A DNA stretch of 64,000 nt, from positions 1,426,001 to 1,490,000 of the forward strand of contig NZ_CP129683.1 in assembly GCF_041080835.1 (NCBI RefSeq), written 5' to 3'. This DNA comes from Bifidobacterium sp. WK012_4_13. Its GTDB lineage: Bacteria > Actinomycetota > Actinomycetes > Actinomycetales > Bifidobacteriaceae. A program made the position numbers and the translations under genes. The notes under the pieces are model-generated. The model did not search any database, was not told the origin of the DNA, and worked only from the letters and a program-made list of their open reading frames with translations. Below, piece after piece: positions 31,093-39,127 of the stretch (position 1 is the first letter of the stretch; each line of letters begins with the position of its first letter).

Positions 31093-32000
31093 TCCTTGAC
31101 CGAACCTTCATTCGTATTCATGATTCGTTTCTGGAATATGAAGAAAAGCACCGCTACGGGGACCGTCATAATTGCCGCGGCGGCTAGCTTTATTGGATAC
31201 TGGGTGCCTGCGCTGAGCTGTCCGCTTGCCAGTGAGGCCACGCCCTTGGTCAATGTCGTCAGGGATGGAGACTGCGTTGCGACGATGAAATGCGACAATT
31301 CGTTCCAAGATCCCTGGAAGGATAGAATCGTTATGGTTATCAGAGCCGGACGTGCCATGGGCAGCACAATCGACCAAAAGATTCTGAATGTCCCTGCCCG
31401 GTCTATCTTTGCCTGCTCCTCGACACTCTGCGGTATCGATTCAAAGAAATTCCTCATGATGAACACACCACTTGCATCAATCAGCAGCGGCAGAATCATA
31501 CCGAAATAGCTGTCATAGATTCCCAGGCTCTTGATAATCAGGAACTTTGGAATGAGCAAAACGACCATGGGCACACTCATCACCGCAACCAGCAGTGCAA
31601 ATATCGTGTCTCTGCCCCTGAAATGCAATCGGGACAAGGCATAGCCAGCCATCGAATCAAAAAATACCCGACCGGTCGTGACGAACACGGTTACAATCAC
31701 CGAATTCTTGAACCACAGAGGGAAGTCCGAGTTCAGGAACAGACGCTGGTAGGCTGCCGTCGTCCAGACAGCAGGGATAAGCGATACGGGATTCGCCGCG
31801 GCATCGGCATCGGTCTTGAACGAAGTCGCGATCTGGATGATGAATGGCATGATATATATGGCGGCAAGCATTATCAGCACCACATAGATGATCCATGAGC
31901 TGGAAAATACCCTATGGAGGGCCTTGCCCATCGTCCGCGATGCACGCTTGCTGCCATCTGCTGAAGCTATGCGGGCGTGCACGGTGTTGCGATCACTCAT
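31089..32000 (-). CDS. Sugar ABC transporter permease (MalG type), second importer
   Basis: 303 residues with six predicted membrane helices. The docking loop is VEEQAKIDRAGTFRIFWSIVLP, with Gln in place of the usual Ala and Arg for Gly in EAA-G. It starts at ATG 32000 with GGGAAG upstream, inside the last eight bases of the MalF-type gene, and its stop overlaps the glycosidase start. Works with the MalF-type partner and lipoprotein. Confidence 0.93.
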   Translation of the reverse strand: MSDRNTVHARIASADGSKRASRTMGKALHRVFSSSWIIYVVLIMLAAIYIMPFIIQIATSFKTDADAAANPVSLIPAVWTTAAYQRLFLNSDFPLWFKNSVIVTVFVTTGRVFFDSMAGYALSRLHFRGRDTIFALLVAVMSVPMVVLLIPKFLIIKSLGIYDSYFGMILPLLIDASGVFIMRNFFESIPQSVEEQAKIDRAGTFRIFWSIVLPMARPALITITILSFQGSWNELSHFIVATQSPSLTTLTKGVASLASGQLSAGTQYPIKLAAAAIMTVPVAVLFFIFQKRIMNTNEGSVKE

Positions 32001-33195
32001 GATTCTTCCCTTCTCGATTGGCGACGTCAGGATTGCCCTTGCCACGCAATTGCGATGCACTCACATTGCTCAATCCCCGCGTCTCGGACTTCAATGCCTC
32101 GTAATAGGCAATCTTTCGACGCGACATCTTTCGATCCTTCATGATCTGGCGCTGAATCCACGTCATGACGACGATGATGACGAAGAGAATGAATGAAATT
32201 GCAGCACCCTGGCCCCATTCCTGATTATCGAAAGCAGCGCTATAGGAGAGATACGCCGGAGTGAGCGTCGTCTTCGAAGGCCCTCCCCTGGTACCTGTGT
32301 ATATCTGGTCGAAAACCTGCCATGTTCCAATGATTCCAAGCGTGACAACCGTGAAAATCGTGGGTTTCAATTGAGGTACCGTTACATGCCATAGCCTCTG
32401 CCATGCGTTCGTTCCATCCATGATCGCCGCTTCTTCGGTTCCCTCACCAATGCTTTGCAAGGCAGCGATGAACATGAGCATGAAGGTACCTGACGTCGTG
32501 AAGATGACCATGAGCATGATCGCGAACATGGCCACCGATGGGCCAGAGAGCCAATCCCACCAACTGATGCCGAGCAGCCCATGTTGGGTCAGCAACGCTG
32601 GCCCTTGGCTGACTCCCAAATGTGAGAACAGTATCTGCAGAAGTCCACGAGGGTCGTTGAACCAATTCGGTCCGTTAATGCCGAACCATGAAAGCACCGC
32701 ATTTATCGATCCTGTCGAGCCAAAGAGGAAGAGCCAGAGCACCGTTATCGCGACGGAACTCGTGACAGAGGGAAAATAGAACGCCGTTCGGAAGAAGCCT
32801 TTCGCCTTGAGAATTCTGCGATTGAGCATTACTGCCAGCAACAGGCTCAGTAGCGTCTGCAATGGCACGACCAGCAAGGTATACCAGGCATTGTTGCGAA
32901 TCGCCGTTCCGAAGTCACTTTGCGATAGACCCGGTGTCACCAGGACCGAGTCGTAATTGCCCAGTCCGATGAAATGCACGCCACTTGAAAATGGGCTGCC
33001 ACGCCCCGACCAATCCGAGAAGCTCACCCATAGCGCCATCACGATTGGAATGACCAGGAAGACGCCAAGAATGATCAGCATGGGGGCACAGAACATCCAT
33101 GCGGAAATCTGTTCTCTGGTGTGATTGATCTTGATTGAGGTATCTGAGGAATGCCCGCGTTTCTTTGATCCGGGATTGGCTGATGAAAACATCAT
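31993..33195 (-). CDS. Sugar ABC transporter permease (MalF type), second importer
   Basis: 400 residues. A first helix at about 30-55 is followed by a large external loop, then five more helices. The docking loop is TEEAAIMDGTNAWQRLWHVTVP. The loop between helices (about residues 170-220, GSTGSINAVLSWFGINGPNWFND) is of CUT1 type. A charged cytoplasmic tail of about 60 residues follows the last helix. GAGAGG lies six bases before ATG 33195. Confidence 0.93.
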   Translation of the reverse strand: MMFSSANPGSKKRGHSSDTSIKINHTREQISAWMFCAPMLIILGVFLVIPIVMALWVSFSDWSGRGSPFSSGVHFIGLGNYDSVLVTPGLSQSDFGTAIRNNAWYTLLVVPLQTLLSLLLAVMLNRRILKAKGFFRTAFYFPSVTSSVAITVLWLFLFGSTGSINAVLSWFGINGPNWFNDPRGLLQILFSHLGVSQGPALLTQHGLLGISWWDWLSGPSVAMFAIMLMVIFTTSGTFMLMFIAALQSIGEGTEEAAIMDGTNAWQRLWHVTVPQLKPTIFTVVTLGIIGTWQVFDQIYTGTRGGPSKTTLTPAYLSYSAAFDNQEWGQGAAISFILFVIIVVMTWIQRQIMKDRKMSRRKIAYYEALKSETRGLSNVSASQLRGKGNPDVANREGKNHE

Positions 33196-33214
33196 GATCC
33201 TCTCTATCGAGCCG

Positions 33215-33251
33215 CATGCGAGACCTCTACCCGTGAGGCGGGTCTCGCATG
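33215..33251. other. Hairpin between binding protein and permease genes (second importer)
   Basis: CATGCGAGACC (33215-33225) and GGTCTCGCATG (33241-33251) form an 11-base perfect stem with a 15-base loop in the 66-base gap between binding-protein stop and MalF-type start. Same position as the hairpin in the first importer. Probably protects the binding-protein message or attenuates the permeases (inference). Confidence 0.6.
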
Positions 33252-33261
33252 GCTGGCATGG

Positions 33262-34509
33262 CTACTTGTAGATTGCGTCCAAATTCTTCTGCGTCTTGTC
33301 GAGGATTGTCTTCGGCTCGGTATTCTTCAGCTGTGCAAGCTGGGAATCGAAGTCCGAGACGACCGTGCTGGCCCCCTTGGCCGTCGGAACGCCGATTGCA
33401 TATTGCAGACCGTCGATGAATGGGGCCTGATCGGGATATGCCTTCTTCCAATCTGCAGCAAACTTCGAATTGCCGGGCATGATGCCGAAAGCCTTCGCAA
33501 ACTGCATCATTACGGACTTTGTCGTCAGATACTTCACCAGACTTATCGCTCCCTTCTGATCCGGACTGTCCTGAGCGATGCCCCAGCCGTTCGTGAACTG
33601 CATGGTTCCCTTGCCAGCCGGTCCGGAAGGCAATGCAATCACCTTGTATTTCACATTTGGATAATCAGCAGCGAGCGATCCCAGAATCCAATTGCCCTCA
33701 ATGGTCATCGCCGCCTTTCCCGTGCCAAACGCCTCTCCGCCCCAGCCTGCGCCGAGGTCGGAGGAGAACGCGGTGGAACCGCTAGCGATGAGCTTCTTGA
33801 CTTCGGTCAACCCTTTCAGACTCTGCGCAGAATTTGCAGTTGCCTTTGTTCCTTTCGCATTCACGAGTCCGCCTCCGGCTTCGGCCATGAAGGTTCCGAC
33901 CCTCGCATACTGTGGAGAGAAAGTCAGCCCGACATGTTTGGAAGTCGTAAGCTTCTTGGCTACGGATTCGAGCTGTGACCACGTCTTCGGATAATCAGCA
34001 GATGTCAATCCGGCAGCAGACCACATATCCGTATTGATGACGAGCTGGAGCGTAGACACATCCTTGGGAATGGCATACAGCTTGCCGTCATACGTCAGGC
34101 TTTGCAGAAGGCTGGAATAGTAATCGCTACGATTCGAGATCTGGTCGCCATACGCAAGTAGCGAACCGCTCGAAGCATAGCCAGCAAGCTGATCAGGAGC
34201 GAGATAGAACACATCGGTCGGAGAGCCAGATGCAAATCCTTGCGAGAGCTGCTGATTGATGTCACTGGCAACCGAAACGGTTGCCTTCCTCTTGTTCTTC
34301 GTTGCCCATTCCTGCACGGCTTTCTTCACCGCATTGGTTTCGGGGTCGCCAGAGGAAGCGATGAGCACCGTGAGCTCCTTGCTCGTATCTGAAGTGAGCT
34401 TGTCAGAGCTCGATGCGCTATCACTGCTGAATCCGCTACCTCCACAGCCCGCAAGCAACATTGCAACAACGGAAAAAGTCGATGCTGCGACAGCCAGTTT
34501 CTTTTTCAT
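33262..34509 (-). CDS. Sugar-binding lipoprotein, second importer
   Basis: 415 residues. MKKKLAVAASTFSVVAMLLAGCG is a lipoprotein signal with lipobox LLAGC. The body is a family 1 solute-binding protein (DVFYLAPDQLAGYASSGSLLAYGDQI, AMTIEGNWILGSL, TNGWGIAQDSPDQKGAISLVKYL). ATG 34509 follows a GGGGGATAAGGA ribosome site. It heads the operon that ends with the debranching-like hydrolase, so its ligand is probably an alpha-gluco-oligosaccharide. Confidence 0.93.
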   Translation of the reverse strand: MKKKLAVAASTFSVVAMLLAGCGGSGFSSDSASSSDKLTSDTSKELTVLIASSGDPETNAVKKAVQEWATKNKRKATVSVASDINQQLSQGFASGSPTDVFYLAPDQLAGYASSGSLLAYGDQISNRSDYYSSLLQSLTYDGKLYAIPKDVSTLQLVINTDMWSAAGLTSADYPKTWSQLESVAKKLTTSKHVGLTFSPQYARVGTFMAEAGGGLVNAKGTKATANSAQSLKGLTEVKKLIASGSTAFSSDLGAGWGGEAFGTGKAAMTIEGNWILGSLAADYPNVKYKVIALPSGPAGKGTMQFTNGWGIAQDSPDQKGAISLVKYLTTKSVMMQFAKAFGIMPGNSKFAADWKKAYPDQAPFIDGLQYAIGVPTAKGASTVVSDFDSQLAQLKNTEPKTILDKTQKNLDAIYK

Positions 34510-34552
34510 GATCCTTATCCCCCTTAGAACGTCTTATTCTCTACGAATCTAA

Positions 34553-34568
34553 TTTTAACGTTACAAAA
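34553..34568. promoter_or_regulatory. LacI-type operator in the divergent region
   Basis: TTTTAACGTTACAAAA is centred on AACGTT with one mismatched pair and lies 44 bases upstream of the binding-protein start. A related half-site sequence, TTTTTACGTTCCAATTA, is at 34653-34669, between here and the LacI gene. Two spaced sites in a divergent promoter suit control of both genes by the local LacI protein. Confidence 0.6.
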
Positions 34569-34652
34569 TTTTTGCTGGAAAATCTCTTGAACGAATTGAT
34601 ATAAAATCCCATTCCCCCGTTTAAGCTCGACACTGAACCGTGATTGAAACAA

Positions 34653-34669
34653 TTTTTACGTTCCAATTA
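34653..34669. promoter_or_regulatory. Second, weaker operator-like site
   Basis: TTTTTACGTTCCAATTA resembles the 34553-34568 operator (shared TACGTT/ACGTT core and CAA end). It lies 88 bases ahead of the LacI start and about 100 bases from the first site. Confidence 0.4.
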
Positions 34670-34756
34670 CAGATCATATTACGATATACTGAGTATCGAT
34701 GTCAACCCTTCAGGTGTGGATCTTGAAGATGTGGGATGCAGCTTCGAAAGGCAATC

Positions 34757-35764
34757 ATGGTCAGTATCAAAGACGTTGCACGCGATGCAGGCGTATCGCC
34801 CCAGACCGTGTCAAACTATTTCAACAATCCTTCGATTGTCATGCAAAGGACGCGGGCAAAAGTCGAGGAGTCGGTCACCAGACTCCACTACACTCCCAAT
34901 GCGTCAGCGCGCAGGCTCAGAGCTCAACGCAGCTACACACTTGCCGCCGGCATAGCTCCATCGGGATACTCACAGATATTCGACCCCCTGCTGCATGCGC
35001 TGGTCAGCGAAGCCGACAAGCATGGCCTACGAATCATGCTGTACAAAACCGATTCGAAGGCTGATGAGATTCATCAATTCGCGTCATTGGTATCTGGCGG
35101 AGATGTCGATTGCTTCATCTTGACCGATACCGTGTATGAGGATCCACGAATATCCTGGCTCGTGAAACATCATCAGGCGTTCGTTCTCTTTGGACGCCCT
35201 TGGGGGCAGGAAACGGACGATGATGCAAAGCTTGCATGGGTTGACGTCGATGGCAAACGGGGCATTTCCGAACTGACACAGAAGCTCATCGTCACCGGTC
35301 ATCGGCGAATAGGCTTTATGGGCTGGCCGGACCCATCAGGAACGGGAGCCGACAGATACTCCGGTTGGGAGCAGGCACTGCTCACTGCCAAACTCTCCAC
35401 GCAGCGGGAGATTGCAACTCTGCGCATCGATTCCGAAGACAACATTCGGGCAGGTCAGATTGCCTGTGGAAAACTACTCGAGCGGCAACCCGACTTGGAT
35501 GCAATCGTCTGCGTGAGCGATACCCTGGCAACAGGGGCACACACATTTCTCCCACCCCATTGCCCAATTACCATCACAGGATTCGACAACACCTCGTCCG
35601 CCCAGTCACTTGGCTTTACCTCGCTGGAACAGCCAACTCTTGACATAGCCCATGAACTTGTTCGCATCGCTGTCGAAAGGATCAATGGGAGCGAGGACCC
35701 CTCACTCGTAAGGGATGTGGCTTCGCAACACGTGCTGCTCGCGCCAAAGATCATCGTGCGATAG
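34757..35764 (+). CDS. LacI-family regulator of the second importer
   Basis: 335 residues. The N-terminal MVSIKDVARDAGVSPQTVSNYF is the LacI helix-turn-helix, followed by PNASARRLRAQRS as hinge. The sensor domain ends VTGHRRIGFMGWP, VCVSDTLATGAHTF and TITGFDNTSSAQSLGFTSLEQP. ATG 34757 has AAAGG nine bases upstream; an ATG at 34736 is in frame but unsupported. Divergent from the importer operon and convergent with a GH13 gene, so it probably represses both in the absence of an alpha-glucoside. Confidence 0.92.
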   Translation: MVSIKDVARDAGVSPQTVSNYFNNPSIVMQRTRAKVEESVTRLHYTPNASARRLRAQRSYTLAAGIAPSGYSQIFDPLLHALVSEADKHGLRIMLYKTDSKADEIHQFASLVSGGDVDCFILTDTVYEDPRISWLVKHHQAFVLFGRPWGQETDDDAKLAWVDVDGKRGISELTQKLIVTGHRRIGFMGWPDPSGTGADRYSGWEQALLTAKLSTQREIATLRIDSEDNIRAGQIACGKLLERQPDLDAIVCVSDTLATGAHTFLPPHCPITITGFDNTSSAQSLGFTSLEQPTLDIAHELVRIAVERINGSEDPSLVRDVASQHVLLAPKIIVR

Positions 35765-35774
35765 CTTACGGCAA

Positions 35775-35815
35775 GGGGTGTGTGCCGCAGCAACTGCATA
35801 TGCGTCACACACCCC
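35775..35815. terminator. Hairpin between convergent genes
   Basis: GGGGTGTGTG (35775-35784) and CACACACCCC (35806-35815) form a ten-base perfect stem; the inner CGCA/TGCG extends it. It fills the 66-base gap between the LacI stop and the convergent glucosidase stop. A bidirectional terminator is likely although neither side has a U-run. Confidence 0.6.
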
Positions 35816-35830
35816 CTGAATCATTGCACG

Positions 35831-37705
35831 TCAACGATCAATGCGATAGATGAAGCCTTCCCATGGAGACAACGAACCAGTGAGCAACGAGGCGGCAGTC
35901 TGCTCGGGAGAATAAGTGCTGAGCACCACCTGCTCGGAATCGATTCCACCCATGGATGAGATGCTCGATGCGCCATCATCGACTCCGAGCAGATGTGCGG
36001 TCTGACCGGGAAGCGCGGCGGATTTCGAAGACAGGTTCACTACGACCAACAGCTCTCCATGAGCATCGGAACCATCTGGCAGTGAACGGGTAAACGCATA
36101 TACGGTCGGATCGTTCTCGTCAAGCATGTTCCACGCGCCAGCGGAGACAAGACTGTCGGTATGTCGAAGATCAATGAGCTTCCTATAGAAGGCGAGCACC
36201 GAGTCATCATCCTTCAGCTCAACCTGAGCGTTGACGACATCGTGGTTGGGATTGACCGAAATCCATGGTTCCTCCGGTGCATACGATGCAGTGAATCCGG
36301 CGTATTTCGTGTCATCCCATTGCATCGGAGTCCGGGCATTGTCACGGCTCATGATTGACATTGCATGGAGCATGTCGTCCGACGACTGGATCTTGGTCTC
36401 GACCACACGCTGATGATACAGATCGATCGATTCAATGTCACGGTACTGTTCGAGCTTGGTGAATCCGGCGTTGGTCATGCCCAGTTCCTCGCCCTGATAG
36501 ATATAGGGAGTTCCACGATGCATGTGCAGCAGAAGCCCCAGGGCCTTCGCCGAACGAATGCGAAGCTCCTCGGTGGATGTATCGCCCCACCGGGAAACCA
36601 CGCGTGGCTGATCATGGTTGTCGAAATACAGGCTTGCCCATCCGGCATCGCGAACGGCATTCTGCTGATTGGACATGACCGTGCGCAGCTTCTTGGGCTC
36701 AAATGGCCGGACGTCCCATTTGGATGCGCCATGATCGATCCCCACCTGTTCGAAGAGGAACAGCATATCGAGTTCCTTGTTCTTCGGGTCGGTGATTTCG
36801 CCGGTTCTGGCGGCAGGCAATCCGGGGGCCTCACCCACGGTGAGATATCCGTCACGGCGGCTGAACACCTCACGGCGCATCTCTGCAAGGTACTCTTCCA
36901 GACGAGGGCCGTCGCAGCAGAACACCGACGGGTCTGAGAATCCTTCGGGACCAACCGGGTTGTCCTCTAGTTGGCTTCCGGCCTCACCTGGCAGGCGACC
37001 TTGCGCATCCATGAACTTCGAAATCAGAACGATGACGTCCATGCGGAACCCATCGATGCCACGGTCCATCCACCAATTCATCATCGCATAGACGGCACGG
37101 CGAACTTCTGGGTTCTCCCAATTCAGATCGGGTTGTTTGCGAGAGAACTGGTGGAAGAAGTATTGTCCTCTTCCCTCATCGTATTCCCATGCGGAGCCAC
37201 CGAAATACGAACCCCAATTGTTCGGCTCGGCGCCGGGCTCGCCAGGAGCCATGCCCGGACGCGCATCACGCCACCAGTACCAGTCGGCATGCTCGTCGTT
37301 CCTATCCCGTGATGCCTGGAACCATGCATGCTCGTCGGAAGTATGGTTCACCACCAGATCCATGACAATCTTGATGCCGCGATGATGTGCCTGGGCTATC
37401 AGCTCATCCATGTCATCCAAGGTGCCAAACATGGGGTCGATATCCTGATAATCGGAAATATCATAGCCATTGTCGTCCTGCGGGGACTTATAGACCGGAC
37501 TCAGCCAGATAACGTCGACACCAAGCTCCTGCAGATAGTCAAGACGCGATGTGATGCCAGGAAGGTCTCCCAGACCATCGCCGTTCGAATCCTGAAAGCT
37601 TCTAGGATAGATCTGATACACCACCGCATTCGTCCACCACGGGTTTGGCGTTTCGCCATTTGTACGAGTCGAATCCGATATAAGAACTCGCTGCTGTGTA
37701 GTCAT
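35831..37705 (-). CDS. GH13 oligo-1,6-glucosidase-like alpha-glucosidase (paralogue 2)
   Basis: 624 residues, colinear with and closely similar to the enzyme at 24324-26201. Motifs: WWTNAVVYQIYPRSFQDSNGDG, DLVVNHTSDEHAWF, GFRMDVIVLISK, LTVGEAPGL and YFDNHDQPR. The Val after the nucleophile again predicts alpha-1,6 preference. It differs from its paralogue by a longer loop after ISK (about 20 residues, SQLEDNPVGPEGFSDPSVF). ATG 37705 matches the paralogue start; the frame stays open upstream to 37867 through the inverted-repeat region without a ribosome site. Probably cleaves isomalto- or panose-type sugars. Confidence 0.92.
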   Translation of the reverse strand: MTTQQRVLISDSTRTNGETPNPWWTNAVVYQIYPRSFQDSNGDGLGDLPGITSRLDYLQELGVDVIWLSPVYKSPQDDNGYDISDYQDIDPMFGTLDDMDELIAQAHHRGIKIVMDLVVNHTSDEHAWFQASRDRNDEHADWYWWRDARPGMAPGEPGAEPNNWGSYFGGSAWEYDEGRGQYFFHQFSRKQPDLNWENPEVRRAVYAMMNWWMDRGIDGFRMDVIVLISKFMDAQGRLPGEAGSQLEDNPVGPEGFSDPSVFCCDGPRLEEYLAEMRREVFSRRDGYLTVGEAPGLPAARTGEITDPKNKELDMLFLFEQVGIDHGASKWDVRPFEPKKLRTVMSNQQNAVRDAGWASLYFDNHDQPRVVSRWGDTSTEELRIRSAKALGLLLHMHRGTPYIYQGEELGMTNAGFTKLEQYRDIESIDLYHQRVVETKIQSSDDMLHAMSIMSRDNARTPMQWDDTKYAGFTASYAPEEPWISVNPNHDVVNAQVELKDDDSVLAFYRKLIDLRHTDSLVSAGAWNMLDENDPTVYAFTRSLPDGSDAHGELLVVVNLSSKSAALPGQTAHLLGVDDGASSISSMGGIDSEQVVLSTYSPEQTAASLLTGSLSPWEGFIYRIDR

Positions 37706-37753
37706 TCCACTCACTTTCATTGTTGTGACTTTGCTCTGTTGGACATAAAAAAT

Positions 37754-37884
37754 GAGAACTATTCGATTTTTGTGGCCTACAGCAATAGTAATGTGACCGC
37801 ATGAGCTTCGCTGTAATTGCAAACCGCGAAAGCTCTGCATATGGTCGGTCTCATGAAAACCGGCCACAAAAATCGATTGTTCTC
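37754..37884. repeat. 131-bp element with long terminal inverted repeats
   Basis: The ends match over about 23 bases: the left starts GAGAACTATTCGATTTTTG and continues TGGCC; the right is GGCCACAAAAATCGATTG then TTCTC. One base is inserted in the left arm. Inside, GAGCTTCGC and GCGAAAGCTC pair again, so the whole 131 bases can fold as one interrupted hairpin. It lies 49 bases upstream of the glucosidase start. Small non-coding elements with such ends are often non-autonomous mobile elements, but no target duplication is evident. Confidence 0.65.
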
Positions 37885-37934
37885 TTTGTATTGAGCACCA
37901 TGCTCGGGTACTGCGTTATGTATTTTTGCGGGTT

Positions 37935-37957
37935 GGGTAGCCGTTTTGCGGTTACCC
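37935..37957. other. Hairpin in the intergenic array
   Basis: GGGTAGCCG (37935-37943) pairs with CGGTTACCC (37949-37957) with one mismatch around a TTTTG loop. It lies between the 131-bp element and the ACC-loop hairpins. Confidence 0.45.
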
Positions 37958-38008
37958 TCGCCTAGGAAGACTAATCCGTAAGAAAGTATTTTCCTCGCTG
38001 ATTGTTGT

Positions 38009-38256
38009 GCTTTGCACAATCTTCGCAGCCTTAGGGGCTGCTCACTTCGCCTGAGGGATGTCCACCGGACATCCCTTTTAACGGCTCAGCTGCTCACGGC
38101 GCCTATGAACAGCCCACCGGGCTGTTCATTTAACGGCTCCAGCAATTTTGGACCCGTCCCACAGGACGGGACTCAATGTTTCCTCACGGCCCAATGGGGG
38201 CCGCTCGGCGCGGTCAAGCAAAGAGCCTACCAGGCTCTTTGCTATTTGACCGCGCC
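38009..38256. repeat. Tandem hairpin array with conserved ACC loops
   Basis: At least six successive hairpins. Three have an ACC loop and different stems: GGGATGTCC/GGACATCCC (38055-38075), TGAACAGCCC/GGGCTGTTCA (38106-38128) and GCAAAGAGCCT/AGGCTCTTTGC (38218-38242). Others are GCAGCC/GGCTGC near 38025-38041, CCCGTCC/GGACGGG (38153-38170) and CGGCCC/GGGCCG (38187-38203). The first two ACC units lie in a 52-base tandem duplication sharing GCTGCTCAC, GCCT and TTAACGGCTC. On the minus strand the middle unit reads GGA GCC GTT AAA TGA, the same Gly-Ala-Val-Lys-stop as the rafD-like gene end. No open frame or tRNA is present. Confidence 0.75.
38207..38256 (-). terminator. Two-tier terminator hairpin at the end of the raffinose permease gene
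   Basis: Outer arms GGCGCGGTCA (38207-38216) and TGACCGCGCC (38247-38256) enclose the 11-base inner stem 38218-38228/38232-38242. The outer right arm is the last codons of the permease and the inner stem starts at its stop codon, so the hairpin overlaps coding sequence. Confidence 0.65.
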
Positions 38257-39126
38257 TCTCATAACACCGGAGATGACCCAGCGCTGGGCGAAGATGTAGA
38301 CGATCAGGATTGGGGCCATGGCCATCAGATAACTGGCGAAGGCCATCGGGTAGTTCGTCGCGAACTGCGAGCTGAAGACGTACTGAGCCAGAGGAATCGT
38401 CTGATTCGACTGGTCGGTCAGCACGATCAACGGCAGCAGGAAGTCGTTCCAAGCCCACAGTGCGGTCAGAATGGCGATGGTGGCGTTGATTGGTCCCATC
38501 AGCGGGAAGATGATCTTCCAGAAGATACGCCATGTGCTTGCACCGTCGATTCGCGCGGCCTCTTCCAAGGAGACAGGAATCGAACGAATGAATCCAGTCG
38601 CGATGAAGAGGTTGGTGCCAAGGCCGAGAACCGTGTAGAGCAGGATCAGACCAAGCTGATTGTCCAAGTGCCAGCTGCCAAACTGCTTGGCGATAGGAAG
38701 CATGACCACGGGGAACGGGACGAACATGGCGGCGATGAAGAAGTAATACAGGAAGCGGAAGAAACGCTTGTCCATATTTCTTGCAATCGCGTAGGCGACG
38801 AAGGTATTGGTAAACAAAGTCAGCACAACTGCGGCAACCGTGATGATCGCAGAATTCAAGGCCGCCTTCGGATAGTTGACCTTTGCAGAGGCGTCAGCGA
38901 AATTATGCCATTCCCAGGTCGTCGGCAATCCGAAGCCACCGGCCTCAGCTGGGGTCTTCAACGCCGTGATGATGGTGAAATACAACGGGATCAAAATGGT
39001 GAGCGACAGCACGGCCACCGCCGCGGTGAGCCACCAGTTAATCTGACGATGGCTATGCCACTTGGAATCGCCCTTTGTGGTTTGCTTGCCTTCGGAGGCT
39101 GAATTCGAAATAGTTACAGAAGTCAT
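38242..39126 (-). CDS. rafD: Raffinose-type ABC transporter permease (MalG type)
   Basis: 294 residues, six membrane helices. Docking loop LEEAARIDGASTWRIFWKIIFP near residue 190, C-terminus VISGVMRGAVK. ATG 39126 comes one base after the MalF-type stop, so the genes are translationally coupled. Cluster content (binding protein, two permeases, ROK regulator, GH36) matches the raf clusters of bifidobacteria; the gene name rests on that context. Its 3' end lies inside the terminator hairpin. Confidence 0.88.
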   Translation of the reverse strand: MTSVTISNSASEGKQTTKGDSKWHSHRQINWWLTAAVAVLSLTILIPLYFTIITALKTPAEAGGFGLPTTWEWHNFADASAKVNYPKAALNSAIITVAAVVLTLFTNTFVAYAIARNMDKRFFRFLYYFFIAAMFVPFPVVMLPIAKQFGSWHLDNQLGLILLYTVLGLGTNLFIATGFIRSIPVSLEEAARIDGASTWRIFWKIIFPLMGPINATIAILTALWAWNDFLLPLIVLTDQSNQTIPLAQYVFSSQFATNYPMAFASYLMAMAPILIVYIFAQRWVISGVMRGAVK

Positions 39127-39127
39127 A

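Noticed and set aside
38009..38256. CRISPR array
   Set aside because: The variable parts are palindromes with a fixed ACC loop rather than non-palindromic spacers, unit length is irregular, and no cas gene is present.
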